Source: Runella slithyformis DSM 19594 (GTDB lineage: Bacteria; Bacteroidota; Bacteroidia; Cytophagales; Spirosomataceae). From it: 64,000 bases of DNA. The notes beneath the pieces are model-generated. The model saw only the letters and a list, made by a program, of their open reading frames with translations. It was not told the origin of the DNA and searched no databases. The position numbers and the translations under genes were made by a program. Shown here piece by piece: positions 18,193-25,787 of the stretch; the stretch's first letter is position 1, and each line of letters starts with the position of its first letter. The DNA lies in the NCBI RefSeq assembly GCF_000218895.1, contig NC_015703.1, positions 4,167,001 through 4,231,000 on the forward strand. Direction: 5' to 3'.

Positions 18193-18552
18193 TCAACCCT
18201 GCTCAATCATGCGCAGGATCTCCCGCAGCTCGTCGGCGCTGACTTTATCGTTTTGGGCAAAATACGAAACCAGGTTTTTGTACGAATTATCAAAATAATC
18301 TCCTACCAACTTATTGATGACAAACTGATTTTGGTAGTCTTCCCGGCTGATGAGCGGGAAATATTCGTATGTATTGCCAAACGTACGATGACTTACGTAT
18401 CCCTTTTCTTCCAGATTTCGGATAATGGTCGATACCGTGTTATAGTGCAGCGGAGGATTGGTAAAATAGGGCAGGAGGTCTTTTACAAAAGCGTTTTCGG
18501 CTTTCCAGAGCGCCTGCATGATCTCTTCTTCTTTATTGGTTAGCTTTTCCAT
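18193..18552 (-). CDS. BlaI/MecI/CopY-family transcriptional repressor
   Basis: A 119-aa winged-helix repressor (MEKLTNKEEEIMQALW, then LHYNTVSTIIRNLEEKGYVSHR) with a C-terminal dimerisation region containing the cleavable loop region after about residue 80. It is the cognate partner of the M56 sensor encoded next on the same strand. Its own start codon lies 14 bases from a tandem palindromic operator. By analogy with blaR1-blaI it should repress the blaI-M56 operon and possibly the divergent dienelactone hydrolase gene. Confidence 0.92.
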   Translation of the reverse strand: MEKLTNKEEEIMQALWKAENAFVKDLLPYFTNPPLHYNTVSTIIRNLEEKGYVSHRTFGNTYEYFPLISREDYQNQFVINKLVGDYFDNSYKNLVSYFAQNDKVSADELREILRMIEQG

Positions 18553-18565
18553 ACAACAAACATAT

Positions 18566-18602
18566 AACTATATTTATAGTTTGCAAACTATGTTTATAGT
18601 TT
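18566..18602. promoter_or_regulatory. Tandem palindromic operator for the BlaI-like repressor
   Basis: Two dyads lie next to each other: AACTATA-TT-TATAGTT (18566-18581) and AAACTAT-GTTT-ATAGTTT (18585-18602). They sit in the shared upstream region of blaI (minus) and the hydrolase gene (plus). Placement and symmetry fit a BlaI-type site, although the classic core is TACA/TGTA. Confidence 0.65.
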
Positions 18603-18736
18603 TATTTTTTCAAATAATTCCATTTCAATCTTTTCCTTCTGAGGGAAGACGTTATTTGTTCGGTTTTCTGAACGATTTTTTGCAATTTTGGTTGAAATAT
18701 ATGTTACTACAGTTAATCACCTTATCACGCTCTAAA

Positions 18737-19579
18737 ATGAAAAAACTCATTCTTGTAGGGGCTATGCTTGCGTTGCAGGCGTTCACGCCCCGCCCGCTCG
18801 AAGCGCCCATTCCGTTGTGCCAAACGTCGGAGCACGACATGGCGATGCTGGGGGCTGATCCCGCTTTCCAAAACCTTCATGAAGCCCCGCTGCCCTATCA
18901 TTATGCCGGCAAAGGCGAAATGATCACCTTCCCCACGCCCGACGGCAAGCCGGCATCTGCCTTCTTTATTAAATCGGCCAAAAAATCGGACAAATGGCTG
19001 TTGGTGTATCAGGAATGGTGGGGGCTCAATGATCATATCAAAAAAGAAGCGGAAACCTTCTACAATGATCTTGGCAACGTAAACGTACTGGCCCTCGACA
19101 TGTACGACGGTCAGGTAGGTACCACTCCGCAGGAAGCAGGCAAGATCATGCAGTCTACCCCGAAAGAGCGCCTTGAGGCTATCATGAAGGGTGGCATTGC
19201 CTATGCCGGAGAAAAAGCTAAAATTGCAAGCGTAGGCTGGTGTTTTGGGGGGATGCTGTCTTTACAGTCGGCATTGCTGGAAGGCAAACAGGCGGCAGGC
19301 TGTGTGATGTACTACGGTCGTCCGGAGCAGGATGTGGAAAAGCTCAAGACGCTGAACGTGGATGTATTGGGTATTTTCGGCAGTCAGGATCAGGGAATTC
19401 CGCCGGCTACCGTAGCCAAGTTTGAAGAAAATATGAAAGCGGCCGGCAAGCAGGTAACCATCAAGATGTACGATGCCGCACACGGTTTTGCCAATCCAAG
19501 CAATCCCAAGCACGATCCCACGGCAACAGCCGATGCGTACAAAAACGCTTTGGGGTATTTGAAAAAGAAATTGAGTTGA
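18737..19579 (+). CDS. Secreted dienelactone hydrolase-family protein
   Basis: A 280-aa alpha/beta hydrolase with an N-terminal signal-like segment (MKKLILVGAMLALQAFT). The dienelactone-hydrolase triad is visible: Cys in GWCFGGM, Asp in GSQDQGIP, His in AAHGFANP. The EWWGLNDHIKKEAE block is diagnostic of the family. ATG 18737 is chosen because it starts the signal peptide; longer frames upstream run through the operator. It is divergent from blaI and shares its operator region. The substrate is unknown; many such proteins hydrolyse small lactones or esters. Confidence 0.85.
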   Translation: MKKLILVGAMLALQAFTPRPLEAPIPLCQTSEHDMAMLGADPAFQNLHEAPLPYHYAGKGEMITFPTPDGKPASAFFIKSAKKSDKWLLVYQEWWGLNDHIKKEAETFYNDLGNVNVLALDMYDGQVGTTPQEAGKIMQSTPKERLEAIMKGGIAYAGEKAKIASVGWCFGGMLSLQSALLEGKQAAGCVMYYGRPEQDVEKLKTLNVDVLGIFGSQDQGIPPATVAKFEENMKAAGKQVTIKMYDAAHGFANPSNPKHDPTATADAYKNALGYLKKKLS

Positions 19580-19653
19580 TCTGCGTTGGGGCGGGCCTTG
19601 CGTCCGCCCTTTTTTGTTTTAGTCCGTCTTTTTTATTTACCTTCGCCGTTATC

Positions 19654-19790
19654 GGGCAGACGCAAGCGGTCCACCGCTGCGGGCCTGCCCCTACGCTGTT
19701 TTGATTTACATTTATCATTTTTCTGTTTTTCTGTTTTGCGGTTACCCATGACCGGGCAGATGCGAGCGGTAGGCCGCAGCGAGCCTGCCC
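19654..19790 (+). repeat. Two copies of a GGGCAG...CTGCCC palindromic repeat
   Basis: Copy 1 (19654-19690) and copy 2 (19754-19790) are 37 bases each, exactly 100 bases apart, with an internal GCGG/CCGC stem and a following C(C/A)TAC. A shorter third copy is at 34107-34127. The gap 19580-19943 otherwise holds only AT-rich sequence and the sufC promoter. Confidence 0.7.
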
Positions 19791-19872
19791 ATACATTTTA
19801 TTACTTTTCTCCCAACTTTTCCTTATTTAGAATTGTTACTGAATAACTAAGGGTTTTTTGAACTCTTTGTTG

Positions 19873-19880
19873 TAATTTTG
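19873..19880 (+). promoter_or_regulatory. Candidate -7 element of the suf promoter
   Basis: TAATTTTG matches TAnnTTTG and is followed by C as at the tRNA and holB promoters. No clear -33 TTTG at the right distance. It predicts a leader of about 55 bases before sufC. Confidence 0.55.
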
Positions 19881-19943
19881 CAGACTTTTTCTGATATACC
19901 TCGGAGGCATTCTCCGTCCTGAACAAGATAACATACACGTATT

Positions 19944-20699
19944 ATGCTTACAATTACGGATTTACAGGCGTCGGTTGACGATAAGGCGATTTTGAAAGGA
20001 ATCAATTTGGAAATCAAACCCGGTGAAGTCCACGCAATAATGGGCCCCAACGGTTCCGGTAAAAGTACCCTTGCATCGGTATTGGCGGGACGCGAAGAGT
20101 ATGAAGTAACGGGAGGAAGCGTTGACTTTGAAGGGCAGGACCTGCTCGAAATGTCACCCGAAGAGCGTGCCGCTGCCGGCATCTTTTTGGCTTTTCAGTA
20201 CCCCGTTGAAATTCCGGGAGTGACCACCATCAACTTCCTGAAAACGGCTCTCAACGAAATTCGCAAGTCACGCGGTGAGGCTCCGTTGGACGCCGCGCAG
20301 TTTCTGAAACTCATGCGCGAAAAAGCAAAAGTGGTCAACATCGACGATGCCTTGTTGAAGCGTTCATTGAACGAAGGTTTTTCGGGTGGTGAGAAAAAAC
20401 GCAACGAGATCTTCCAAATGGCAATGTTGGAGCCCAAACTGGCCATTCTTGACGAAACCGATTCCGGTCTTGACATTGACGCGCTGCGCATCGTGGCAGA
20501 GGGCGTGAATAAACTTCGTTCTCCGGAGCGGGCGGTTATCGTGGTCACTCACTACCAGCGCCTGCTTGACTATATCGTTCCGGATTATGTACACGTGTTG
20601 TACAAAGGCCGCATCGTAAAATCAGGCCCGAAAGAACTCGCGTTTGAACTCGAAGAAAAAGGATACGACTGGATCAAAGCCGAAGTGGCTGCGTTGTAA
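19944..20699 (+). CDS. sufC: Fe-S cluster assembly ATPase SufC
   Basis: The 251-aa ABC-type ATPase of the SufBCD scaffold, which uses ATP binding to reshape the scaffold during Fe-S cluster building. Walker A is GPNGSGKST (about residues 34-42), the signature is SGGEKKRNE, and Walker B runs LAILDETDSGLD with the Glu retained; VVTHYQRLLD carries the switch His. It is followed by sufD after 76 bases. sufB, which usually precedes it, is not in this window. Confidence 0.95.
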   Translation: MLTITDLQASVDDKAILKGINLEIKPGEVHAIMGPNGSGKSTLASVLAGREEYEVTGGSVDFEGQDLLEMSPEERAAAGIFLAFQYPVEIPGVTTINFLKTALNEIRKSRGEAPLDAAQFLKLMREKAKVVNIDDALLKRSLNEGFSGGEKKRNEIFQMAMLEPKLAILDETDSGLDIDALRIVAEGVNKLRSPERAVIVVTHYQRLLDYIVPDYVHVLYKGRIVKSGPKELAFELEEKGYDWIKAEVAAL

Positions 20700-20775
20700 A
20701 TGAGTTAATGGTTAGACGTGAACGGTTATGCAGAGATGTGTAACGGGAAACGATTGACAATCTTACCGGAAAAAA

Positions 20776-22095
20776 ATGAGCACTATCCTCAATAACGATT
20801 TAAAACAACAACTCGTCGCGGATTTTCAGGCTGCGGAAAGCCGTCTCAACGGCGAAGCCAAAACGGCGGTTCATCAAAAACGCCGTGAAGCCATGCAGCG
20901 CTTTGAGACGTTGGGCTTTCCTACCGTCAGGCACGAGGAATGGAAATACAGTAACGTAAGCAATCTGGTAAAACAGGCGTTTGATTTTAATGTCCAATCC
21001 GATTTTGGGATAAAGGATGTAGAAGCCCTCGAAATTCCAAACCTACAGGGCAATATACTGTATTTCATCAATGGAATGTACAGTGCTGAGCTTTCAAGCA
21101 TTGTGTCTCCCGAAAGTCAGCTGCAGATCCTCAATTTCGGCCGTGCCGTAAAAGAGAAGCCCGAACTGCTGGCTTCTTATTTTGCGCATTACGCCAACTA
21201 CCAAGACGATGCATTTACGGCCCTGAATACCGCTTTTGCCCATGACGGTGTTGTGGTGCATGTCCCCGAAGGAAAAGTGGTGGAAGAACCCATTATTCTG
21301 CGGTTTATCACGGATTCGCGCAGTGTCAATGCTGCTTCGCAGCCGCGCAACCTGATCGTGGTGGGAAAAAATGCAGAAGTCAAAATGGCTGAATCATTCC
21401 GGACCATCGGTGACAACGGCTCGTTTACCAATGTAGTGACGGAAATTGTCGTGGAAGAAAACGCCAATGTGCAATATTATAAAGTACAGAACGAGACCGA
21501 AAAAGCCTATCACATCGGTACCACGCAGGTGCTCCAAAAAGATAAGAGCCATTTTTATGCCGTTACGGTGACGGTAAATGGTGGGTTTGTACGCAATAAC
21601 CTCAACATCGTACTGGACGGTCAATACTGCGAGTCGTTTATGTACGGGCTGTATTTCCCGAACGGCAAACAGCACGTAGACAACCATACGCTGGTTGACC
21701 ATGCCAAGCCCAATTCGTACAGTAATGAGTTGTATAAAGGTATTTTGAAAGATAAATCAACGGGGGTTTTCAACGGAAAGATCTTCGTGCGTGAGTACGC
21801 CAGTAAGACCAACGCTTACCAATCGTGCCGCAACGTGGTACTCTCCGACGAGGCGTCCATGAACACCAAGCCGCAGTTGGAAATCTACAACGACGATGTA
21901 AAATGCTCGCACGGAACCACCACGGGGAAACTCAACGACGAAGCCATTTTCTACATGCGCTCGCGCGGGATTCCCAAAGCCGAAGCCGTCACGCTGTTGA
22001 TGTACGCTTTCTGTGAAGACGTTATCAGTCAGATCAAAATCGAACCGATTCGGGAATATCTATCCGGGCTGATCGTTGAAAAATTAGCGCAATAG
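20776..22095 (+). CDS. sufD: Fe-S cluster assembly protein SufD
   Basis: A 439-aa SufB/SufD-family scaffold protein. The C-terminal block SCRNVVLSDEASMNTKPQLEI and CSHGTTTGKLNDEAIFYMRSRGI is the SufD signature, with the conserved His in KCSHG. The N-terminal region (about 1-130) is alpha-helical with the EEWKYSN element typical of SufD. It acts with SufB and SufC in the cytoplasm. sufS does not follow; a HEPN gene comes next after 17 bases. Confidence 0.94.
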   Translation: MSTILNNDLKQQLVADFQAAESRLNGEAKTAVHQKRREAMQRFETLGFPTVRHEEWKYSNVSNLVKQAFDFNVQSDFGIKDVEALEIPNLQGNILYFINGMYSAELSSIVSPESQLQILNFGRAVKEKPELLASYFAHYANYQDDAFTALNTAFAHDGVVVHVPEGKVVEEPIILRFITDSRSVNAASQPRNLIVVGKNAEVKMAESFRTIGDNGSFTNVVTEIVVEENANVQYYKVQNETEKAYHIGTTQVLQKDKSHFYAVTVTVNGGFVRNNLNIVLDGQYCESFMYGLYFPNGKQHVDNHTLVDHAKPNSYSNELYKGILKDKSTGVFNGKIFVREYASKTNAYQSCRNVVLSDEASMNTKPQLEIYNDDVKCSHGTTTGKLNDEAIFYMRSRGIPKAEAVTLLMYAFCEDVISQIKIEPIREYLSGLIVEKLAQ

Positions 22096-22112
22096 GTTTC
22101 ATAGAGTTAAAA

Positions 22113-22571
22113 ATGAATAATCCAACAGAAATAAGGAACCTAGCAAAACAACGCTTCCAGGAAGCAGCGATTCTTTATCAAAATGGGATGTGGGATGGAG
22201 CTTTTTATTTGGCCGGTTATACTGTTGAGCTTGTCCTTAAAGCTAAAATTTGCGAAAGGCTCGGAATTCCTAACCTGTTTGACGAAAAAGATATAAGTGC
22301 TAATTCTATTAAGGGTATTAGCGAGATCAGGAAGACATTGAAAACGCATAATTTGTTTATATTGTTAATTTTTAGCGGATTAAAAGTTAAATTTGACAAT
22401 GATAAGGCAACAAATAAAGATTTGGCAAAAGCTAACTCACTGCTTTTTAATGCTTGGGATGAAAATGCCCGTTATAAGCCTTGCGGTCATATGAAAGATA
22501 AAGACGTGGAGAAGCTAATAAGTTTACTTTCACAATCTAATGGAATACTGACATGGATAGAAGAGAATTAA
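22113..22571 (+). CDS. HEPN-domain protein
   Basis: A 152-aa helical protein. The N-terminus (AKQRFQEAAILYQNGMWDGAFYLAGYTVELVLKAKI, residues about 10-45) is the PF05168-type HEPN fold. A candidate RX4-6H nuclease motif, RYKPCGH, occurs at about residue 120. HEPN proteins often work as RNases in toxin-antitoxin or defence modules, usually beside an MNT nucleotidyltransferase; here the overlapping partner is a small unknown protein. It is squeezed between sufD and the dehydrogenase and looks like an insertion. Its AT-rich base composition differs from the suf genes. Confidence 0.8.
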   Translation: MNNPTEIRNLAKQRFQEAAILYQNGMWDGAFYLAGYTVELVLKAKICERLGIPNLFDEKDISANSIKGISEIRKTLKTHNLFILLIFSGLKVKFDNDKATNKDLAKANSLLFNAWDENARYKPCGHMKDKDVEKLISLLSQSNGILTWIEEN

Positions 22572-22858
22572 AATACTTATTAAAACCCTTTCAGGAAAAA
22601 TGTGCAGAAAACGGTAAACCGTTATCGGATATTTGCATAGAAGAAGCTTTTCCCGGAGATACATCCACCTCTTATATTCTTCAAGTTAAGGCACCTTGGG
22701 TTGATGAAATGTACTGTTCAACAGCACTTGATTTTTTATTTGATGTGTTGTGGGAAACCACTGATGAAGAAACCAGAAAAAAGGTATTTTCAATACAGGT
22801 TCTTGATAGTAGCGACGAACTTCACTGTTATTCAGAAACCGCAGTTCAAAAAACATAG
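22553..22858 (+). CDS. Small unknown protein paired with the HEPN gene
   Basis: A 101-aa protein I do not recognise. Its ATG at 22553 lies 19 bases inside the 3' end of the HEPN gene, so the two are translationally coupled. The sequence is acidic and mixed (VLWETTDEETRKKVFSIQVLD) with no membrane segment. Its overlap with a HEPN gene suggests an antitoxin or partner role, but this is inference. A terminator follows at 22877. Confidence 0.65.
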   Translation: MDRRELKYLLKPFQEKCAENGKPLSDICIEEAFPGDTSTSYILQVKAPWVDEMYCSTALDFLFDVLWETTDEETRKKVFSIQVLDSSDELHCYSETAVQKT

Positions 22859-22876
22859 AAATATGCCACTGTTGTA

Positions 22877-22905
22877 AATCCCTGTCGTACGGCAGGGATT
22901 TTTTT
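22877..22905 (+). terminator. Rho-independent terminator after the HEPN pair
   Basis: AATCCCTG pairs with CAGGGATT around TCGTACGG and runs into seven T residues. It ends the sufC-sufD-HEPN transcript. Confidence 0.85.
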
Positions 22906-22976
22906 GTGGGTAATTTCCGTTTCTTTACTCCTTTTCTGAATAGATAACGAAGCTATTTACTAATTTTTGATACACC

Positions 22977-23912
22977 GTGAAAATCGTTTTTTTAGACGCT
23001 CGTACCCTGGGCGATGTGCCCACCATCGGCCAACTGGATACCTTAGGCGAAACCATCCTTCATCCCGACACGCAACCTGAGCAGGTAGTCGAGCGCATTC
23101 AGGGGGCGGAAGTGGTGATCACCAACAAGGTAAAAGTGACGCGGGAGGCCATGACCAATGCCCCGGAATTGAAACTGATTTGTGTAGCCGCTACGGGCAT
23201 GAACAACGTAGACCTGACTGCCGCCAATGAATTGGGCATTCAGGTCAAAAACGTAAAAGGCTATTCGACCGACAGCGTAGCGCAGCAGACGATTGCGTTA
23301 TTGTTGGCCCTGCTCAATTCTACGGCTTATTATGACGACTATGTAAAAACGGGAGAATATTCCCAAGAGCGCATTTTTACGCACTTGGGCCGCCCGTATT
23401 GGGAGTTGAGCGGTAAACGCTTCGGTATCTTAGGTTTGGGAGAGATCGGCCGACAGGTAGCGCGGATTGCGCTGGCGTTCGGTGCGGAGGTGGTGTATTT
23501 CTCGGCTTCGGGACAGGAGTATAACGTGATCTACGAGCGGTTGGAACTGGACGAATTTCTCCAAACCTGCGATGTGATCTCCATTCATGCGCCGCTGAGT
23601 CCGGATACCGAAAACCTGCTCAATTATGCGCGCATTGCTCAAATGAAACCCACGGCTCTTCTGCTCAATACCAGTCGCGGGGGTATTGTAAATGAAGCCG
23701 ATCTGGCCAAGGCGTTGGACGATGACTTAATTGCCGGGGCGGCCATTGACGTATTTACGCAGGAGCCGATTCCTGCCTCACATCCGTACCTACAGTTGCA
23801 GAAAAAAGAAAAATTGCTGTTGGCGCCGCACATTGCGTGGTCGAGCATTGAAGCCCGTACGCGTTTGATGGAGAAGGTAGCAGACAATATTCGCGGGTAT
23901 TTGGCGGGGTAG
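22977..23912 (+). CDS. D-2-hydroxyacid dehydrogenase (glycerate/hydroxypyruvate type)
   Basis: A 311-aa NAD(H)-dependent dehydrogenase starting at GTG 22977. The Rossmann loop is LGLGEIGRQ, and the catalytic residues are visible as Arg in NTSRGGIVNE, Glu in FTQEPIP and His in LAPHIAWSS. VAQQTIALLLALL is the usual cofactor-domain entry helix. It most resembles glycerate dehydrogenase/hydroxypyruvate reductase. It stands alone between a terminator and a 13-bp palindrome. Confidence 0.9.
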   Translation: MKIVFLDARTLGDVPTIGQLDTLGETILHPDTQPEQVVERIQGAEVVITNKVKVTREAMTNAPELKLICVAATGMNNVDLTAANELGIQVKNVKGYSTDSVAQQTIALLLALLNSTAYYDDYVKTGEYSQERIFTHLGRPYWELSGKRFGILGLGEIGRQVARIALAFGAEVVYFSASGQEYNVIYERLELDEFLQTCDVISIHAPLSPDTENLLNYARIAQMKPTALLLNTSRGGIVNEADLAKALDDDLIAGAAIDVFTQEPIPASHPYLQLQKKEKLLLAPHIAWSSIEARTRLMEKVADNIRGYLAG

Positions 23913-23916
23913 TTTT

Positions 23917-23955
23917 CATCGTTACAGGCTGTTTAAGTACCGGCCTGTAACGATG
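23917..23955. terminator. Bidirectional terminator palindrome
   Basis: CATCGTTACAGGC (23917-23929) is exactly complementary to 23943-23955. It lies between the convergent dehydrogenase and small secreted protein genes. Confidence 0.75.
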
Positions 23956-23961
23956 ACCCTC

Positions 23962-24336
23962 TTAATGAATCTGCGTTTTTATCCTGATTTTGCCTTTTTT
24001 TGACCCTTTGGGCTCAAATTTGATCCAAAGTTTATCGCCCGCATAAAAATCGTAATGGGTAAAAATATTCACTGCTCCTTTTTTCAATTCATACGTATAG
24101 CCCCCATAATTTTCCGGCAGGGAGGCATAGGATATGGTGGCGGCAGAATCTAGTTCTCCCGTAATGCTTACCTCAACATGGGCATGGCTATCATAGCGGT
24201 CTGTGGAGACGGAATCCACAAAGTAATGTCCTTTGGAAACGTCATTGATTTCAAACTCACCAAAGGGCTGCTCGCGGGGGTAGAGTAAAAAAACAGTGAC
24301 TGCAATAAGGGAAAGTAGGATAAGTGATTTTTTCAT
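23962..24336 (-). CDS. Small secreted or membrane-anchored hypothetical protein
   Basis: A 124-aa protein starting at ATG 24336 with an N-terminal hydrophobic segment (MKKSLILLSLIAVTVFLLYP). The rest is strand-rich (HVEVSITGELDSAATISY, then LWIKFEPKGSKKGKIRIKTQ), as in extracytoplasmic beta-sandwich proteins. No family is recognised. It belongs to a run of small minus-strand orphans with the genes at 24409, 24583 and 25080. Confidence 0.6.
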   Translation of the reverse strand: MKKSLILLSLIAVTVFLLYPREQPFGEFEINDVSKGHYFVDSVSTDRYDSHAHVEVSITGELDSAATISYASLPENYGGYTYELKKGAVNIFTHYDFYAGDKLWIKFEPKGSKKGKIRIKTQIH

Positions 24337-24408
24337 GGAGATTGCTCCTTTTTGTGAAAAGCCATCACTGCAAAGCAAATCTTTGAGCTAACGAGCAGCA
24401 ACCGCTTG

Positions 24409-24549
24409 TTATGATGGCTTTGCTTTTTCTACCGTTCTTTCAACAGGACCTGTTTTCAAGTAGAGGGCATCTGCTATCGCAAATAGCACAACCACTGCAA
24501 TTACAACTATGATAGCGGTAAGGGTAATCCAAAAGAATTTCTTAATCAT
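24409..24549 (-). CDS. 46-aa single-span membrane peptide
   Basis: The ATG at 24549 opens a 46-codon frame: two Lys, then a long hydrophobic helix (WITLTAIIVVIAVVVLFAIA) and a charged tail ending in VEKAKPS. Basic N-terminus, one helix and short hydrophilic tail fit a small membrane protein. It sits between two genes of the same strand. No homologue is recognised. Confidence 0.5.
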   Translation of the reverse strand: MIKKFFWITLTAIIVVIAVVVLFAIADALYLKTGPVERTVEKAKPS

Positions 24550-24582
24550 ACTCTACTCTCACTGTGCGTCTAACGTAAAAAG

Positions 24583-25017
24583 CTACTTCTTTGAAAAGGT
24601 ATATTGTACATTTCTTATTACTTTTTTTGCCGTATAGTGATATTCTTTGTCAATGGTAAATTTAATATTTTTCTTGTCAATGAACGCGTAAGAATAAACC
24701 TGAACTTTTCCAATAGCTTCTAATGGCAAAGTGGTTTCGTCCTTTACATCTATATTACATTGATCAGGGCCAAAGTTATATTCAAATGGATAAGAGGCAG
24801 AACTCACCGATAAAGTGCCATTTCTTTTAGAATCGGTAAAATTCAAAATGATTTTAGGAGGCGCATCAATAACTAATAATTGATTATTAGTATCCGTGTA
24901 TTGAAACCGTTCTAAATGCCAAGAACCTTCCAACTTTTTACCTACTGTAACGTAGTCGGGTTTACAAGAGATTCCGATAATTCCTAACAGGAGAGATAAA
25001 TAAAAGCTTTTTGCCAT
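24583..25017 (-). CDS. Lipocalin-like hypothetical lipoprotein
   Basis: A 144-aa protein with a signal peptide ending in a lipobox (IIGISCKP, Cys at about residue 18). LEGSWHLERFQYTD at the start of the mature part, and alternating strands to YTFSKK at the end, recall the lipocalin-like small proteins of Bacteroidota (residual W in GSWHLE is their hallmark). The function is unknown and it is probably outer-membrane attached. Confidence 0.65.
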   Translation of the reverse strand: MAKSFYLSLLLGIIGISCKPDYVTVGKKLEGSWHLERFQYTDTNNQLLVIDAPPKIILNFTDSKRNGTLSVSSASYPFEYNFGPDQCNIDVKDETTLPLEAIGKVQVYSYAFIDKKNIKFTIDKEYHYTAKKVIRNVQYTFSKK

Positions 25018-25079
25018 TTTTTTAAGGTTTGTACATCGTAACCGGATTAATTTAAGCCGGTTACGGTATGAATTAATTA

Positions 25080-25418
25080 TTAATTTTCAAGTGTAAATTG
25101 AATGATTCCATCACTAATTGAACTCGGTGAGGATTTTGTATAATGAATTAACTCGCCTGCAAGCTTTTTGTCTTGTGCCTTGTAAGTCAACTTGAACGAT
25201 GCCGTTTGGGATGAACTGCCTTCTATGCCTGCTCCACTTGCTTTTGTACCCTGTGTAACCCCAACTGTAAATTCTTGAGTTGTACCATCGTCGTCAATTT
25301 CATAAGATTGGATATAATAATCCGGTCCATGGTTTGCATCAAAATACCACTCAAATAGATTTAATGTTTGCGTCCAAGCGGATACATGTAATGATGGCTT
25401 TTTATTGAAAAAATTCAA
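25080..25418 (-). CDS. Hypothetical protein, start uncertain
   Basis: The frame ending at 25080 encodes about 112 aa of strand-rich sequence (SAWTQTLNLFEWYFDANHG, DYYIQSYEIDDDGTTQEF), unrecognised. The only nearby start in frame is TTG at 25418. An ATG at 25435 is out of frame by two bases. The frame remains open upstream and encodes a hydrophobic stretch (HLFLCTFILLTPP) without an ATG. The start is therefore unresolved, and a small N-terminal frameshift is possible. Confidence 0.4.
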   Translation of the reverse strand: MNFFNKKPSLHVSAWTQTLNLFEWYFDANHGPDYYIQSYEIDDDGTTQEFTVGVTQGTKASGAGIEGSSSQTASFKLTYKAQDKKLAGELIHYTKSSPSSISDGIIQFTLEN

Positions 25419-25787
25419 TTTTAAGCGCTTTTCATACGGAGGAGTAAGTAGAATAAAGGTACAAAGAAATAAATGATTTTTAAAAATGAGTAGGCTGTTT
25501 AAAGGCTCAAATCTCCGTGAGTCCTACCTATTTGCCGGTGAAATGACTAAAAAAAATGCTCATTCATGGATGAGTATGTGCCCGATACTGTGAAAATTTG
25601 TCTCCCGACCAAGGAAAGGAAAAGCTTGTACTAAGAAAGGTTACGTAAAAAAGTACTATTTTGTGCGTTTGAAAAGCCACTCAGTTTATATTTTAGATAG
25701 TCAACCAACCGTTAATTATTGGCAAAATAGATACAAAAACCTTCACGCTAAATCTCTACTTTTGGGGCTTGAACTGACTTTATCCTG
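25419..25787. other. Intergenic region upstream of GH65 and the 25080 gene
   Basis: No gene is supported. The region has a near-match to the -7 element on the minus strand (TACCTTTA, 25454-25461) and a small CTCAT/ATGAG hairpin near 25558. It separates divergent genes and should hold both promoters. Confidence 0.4.
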
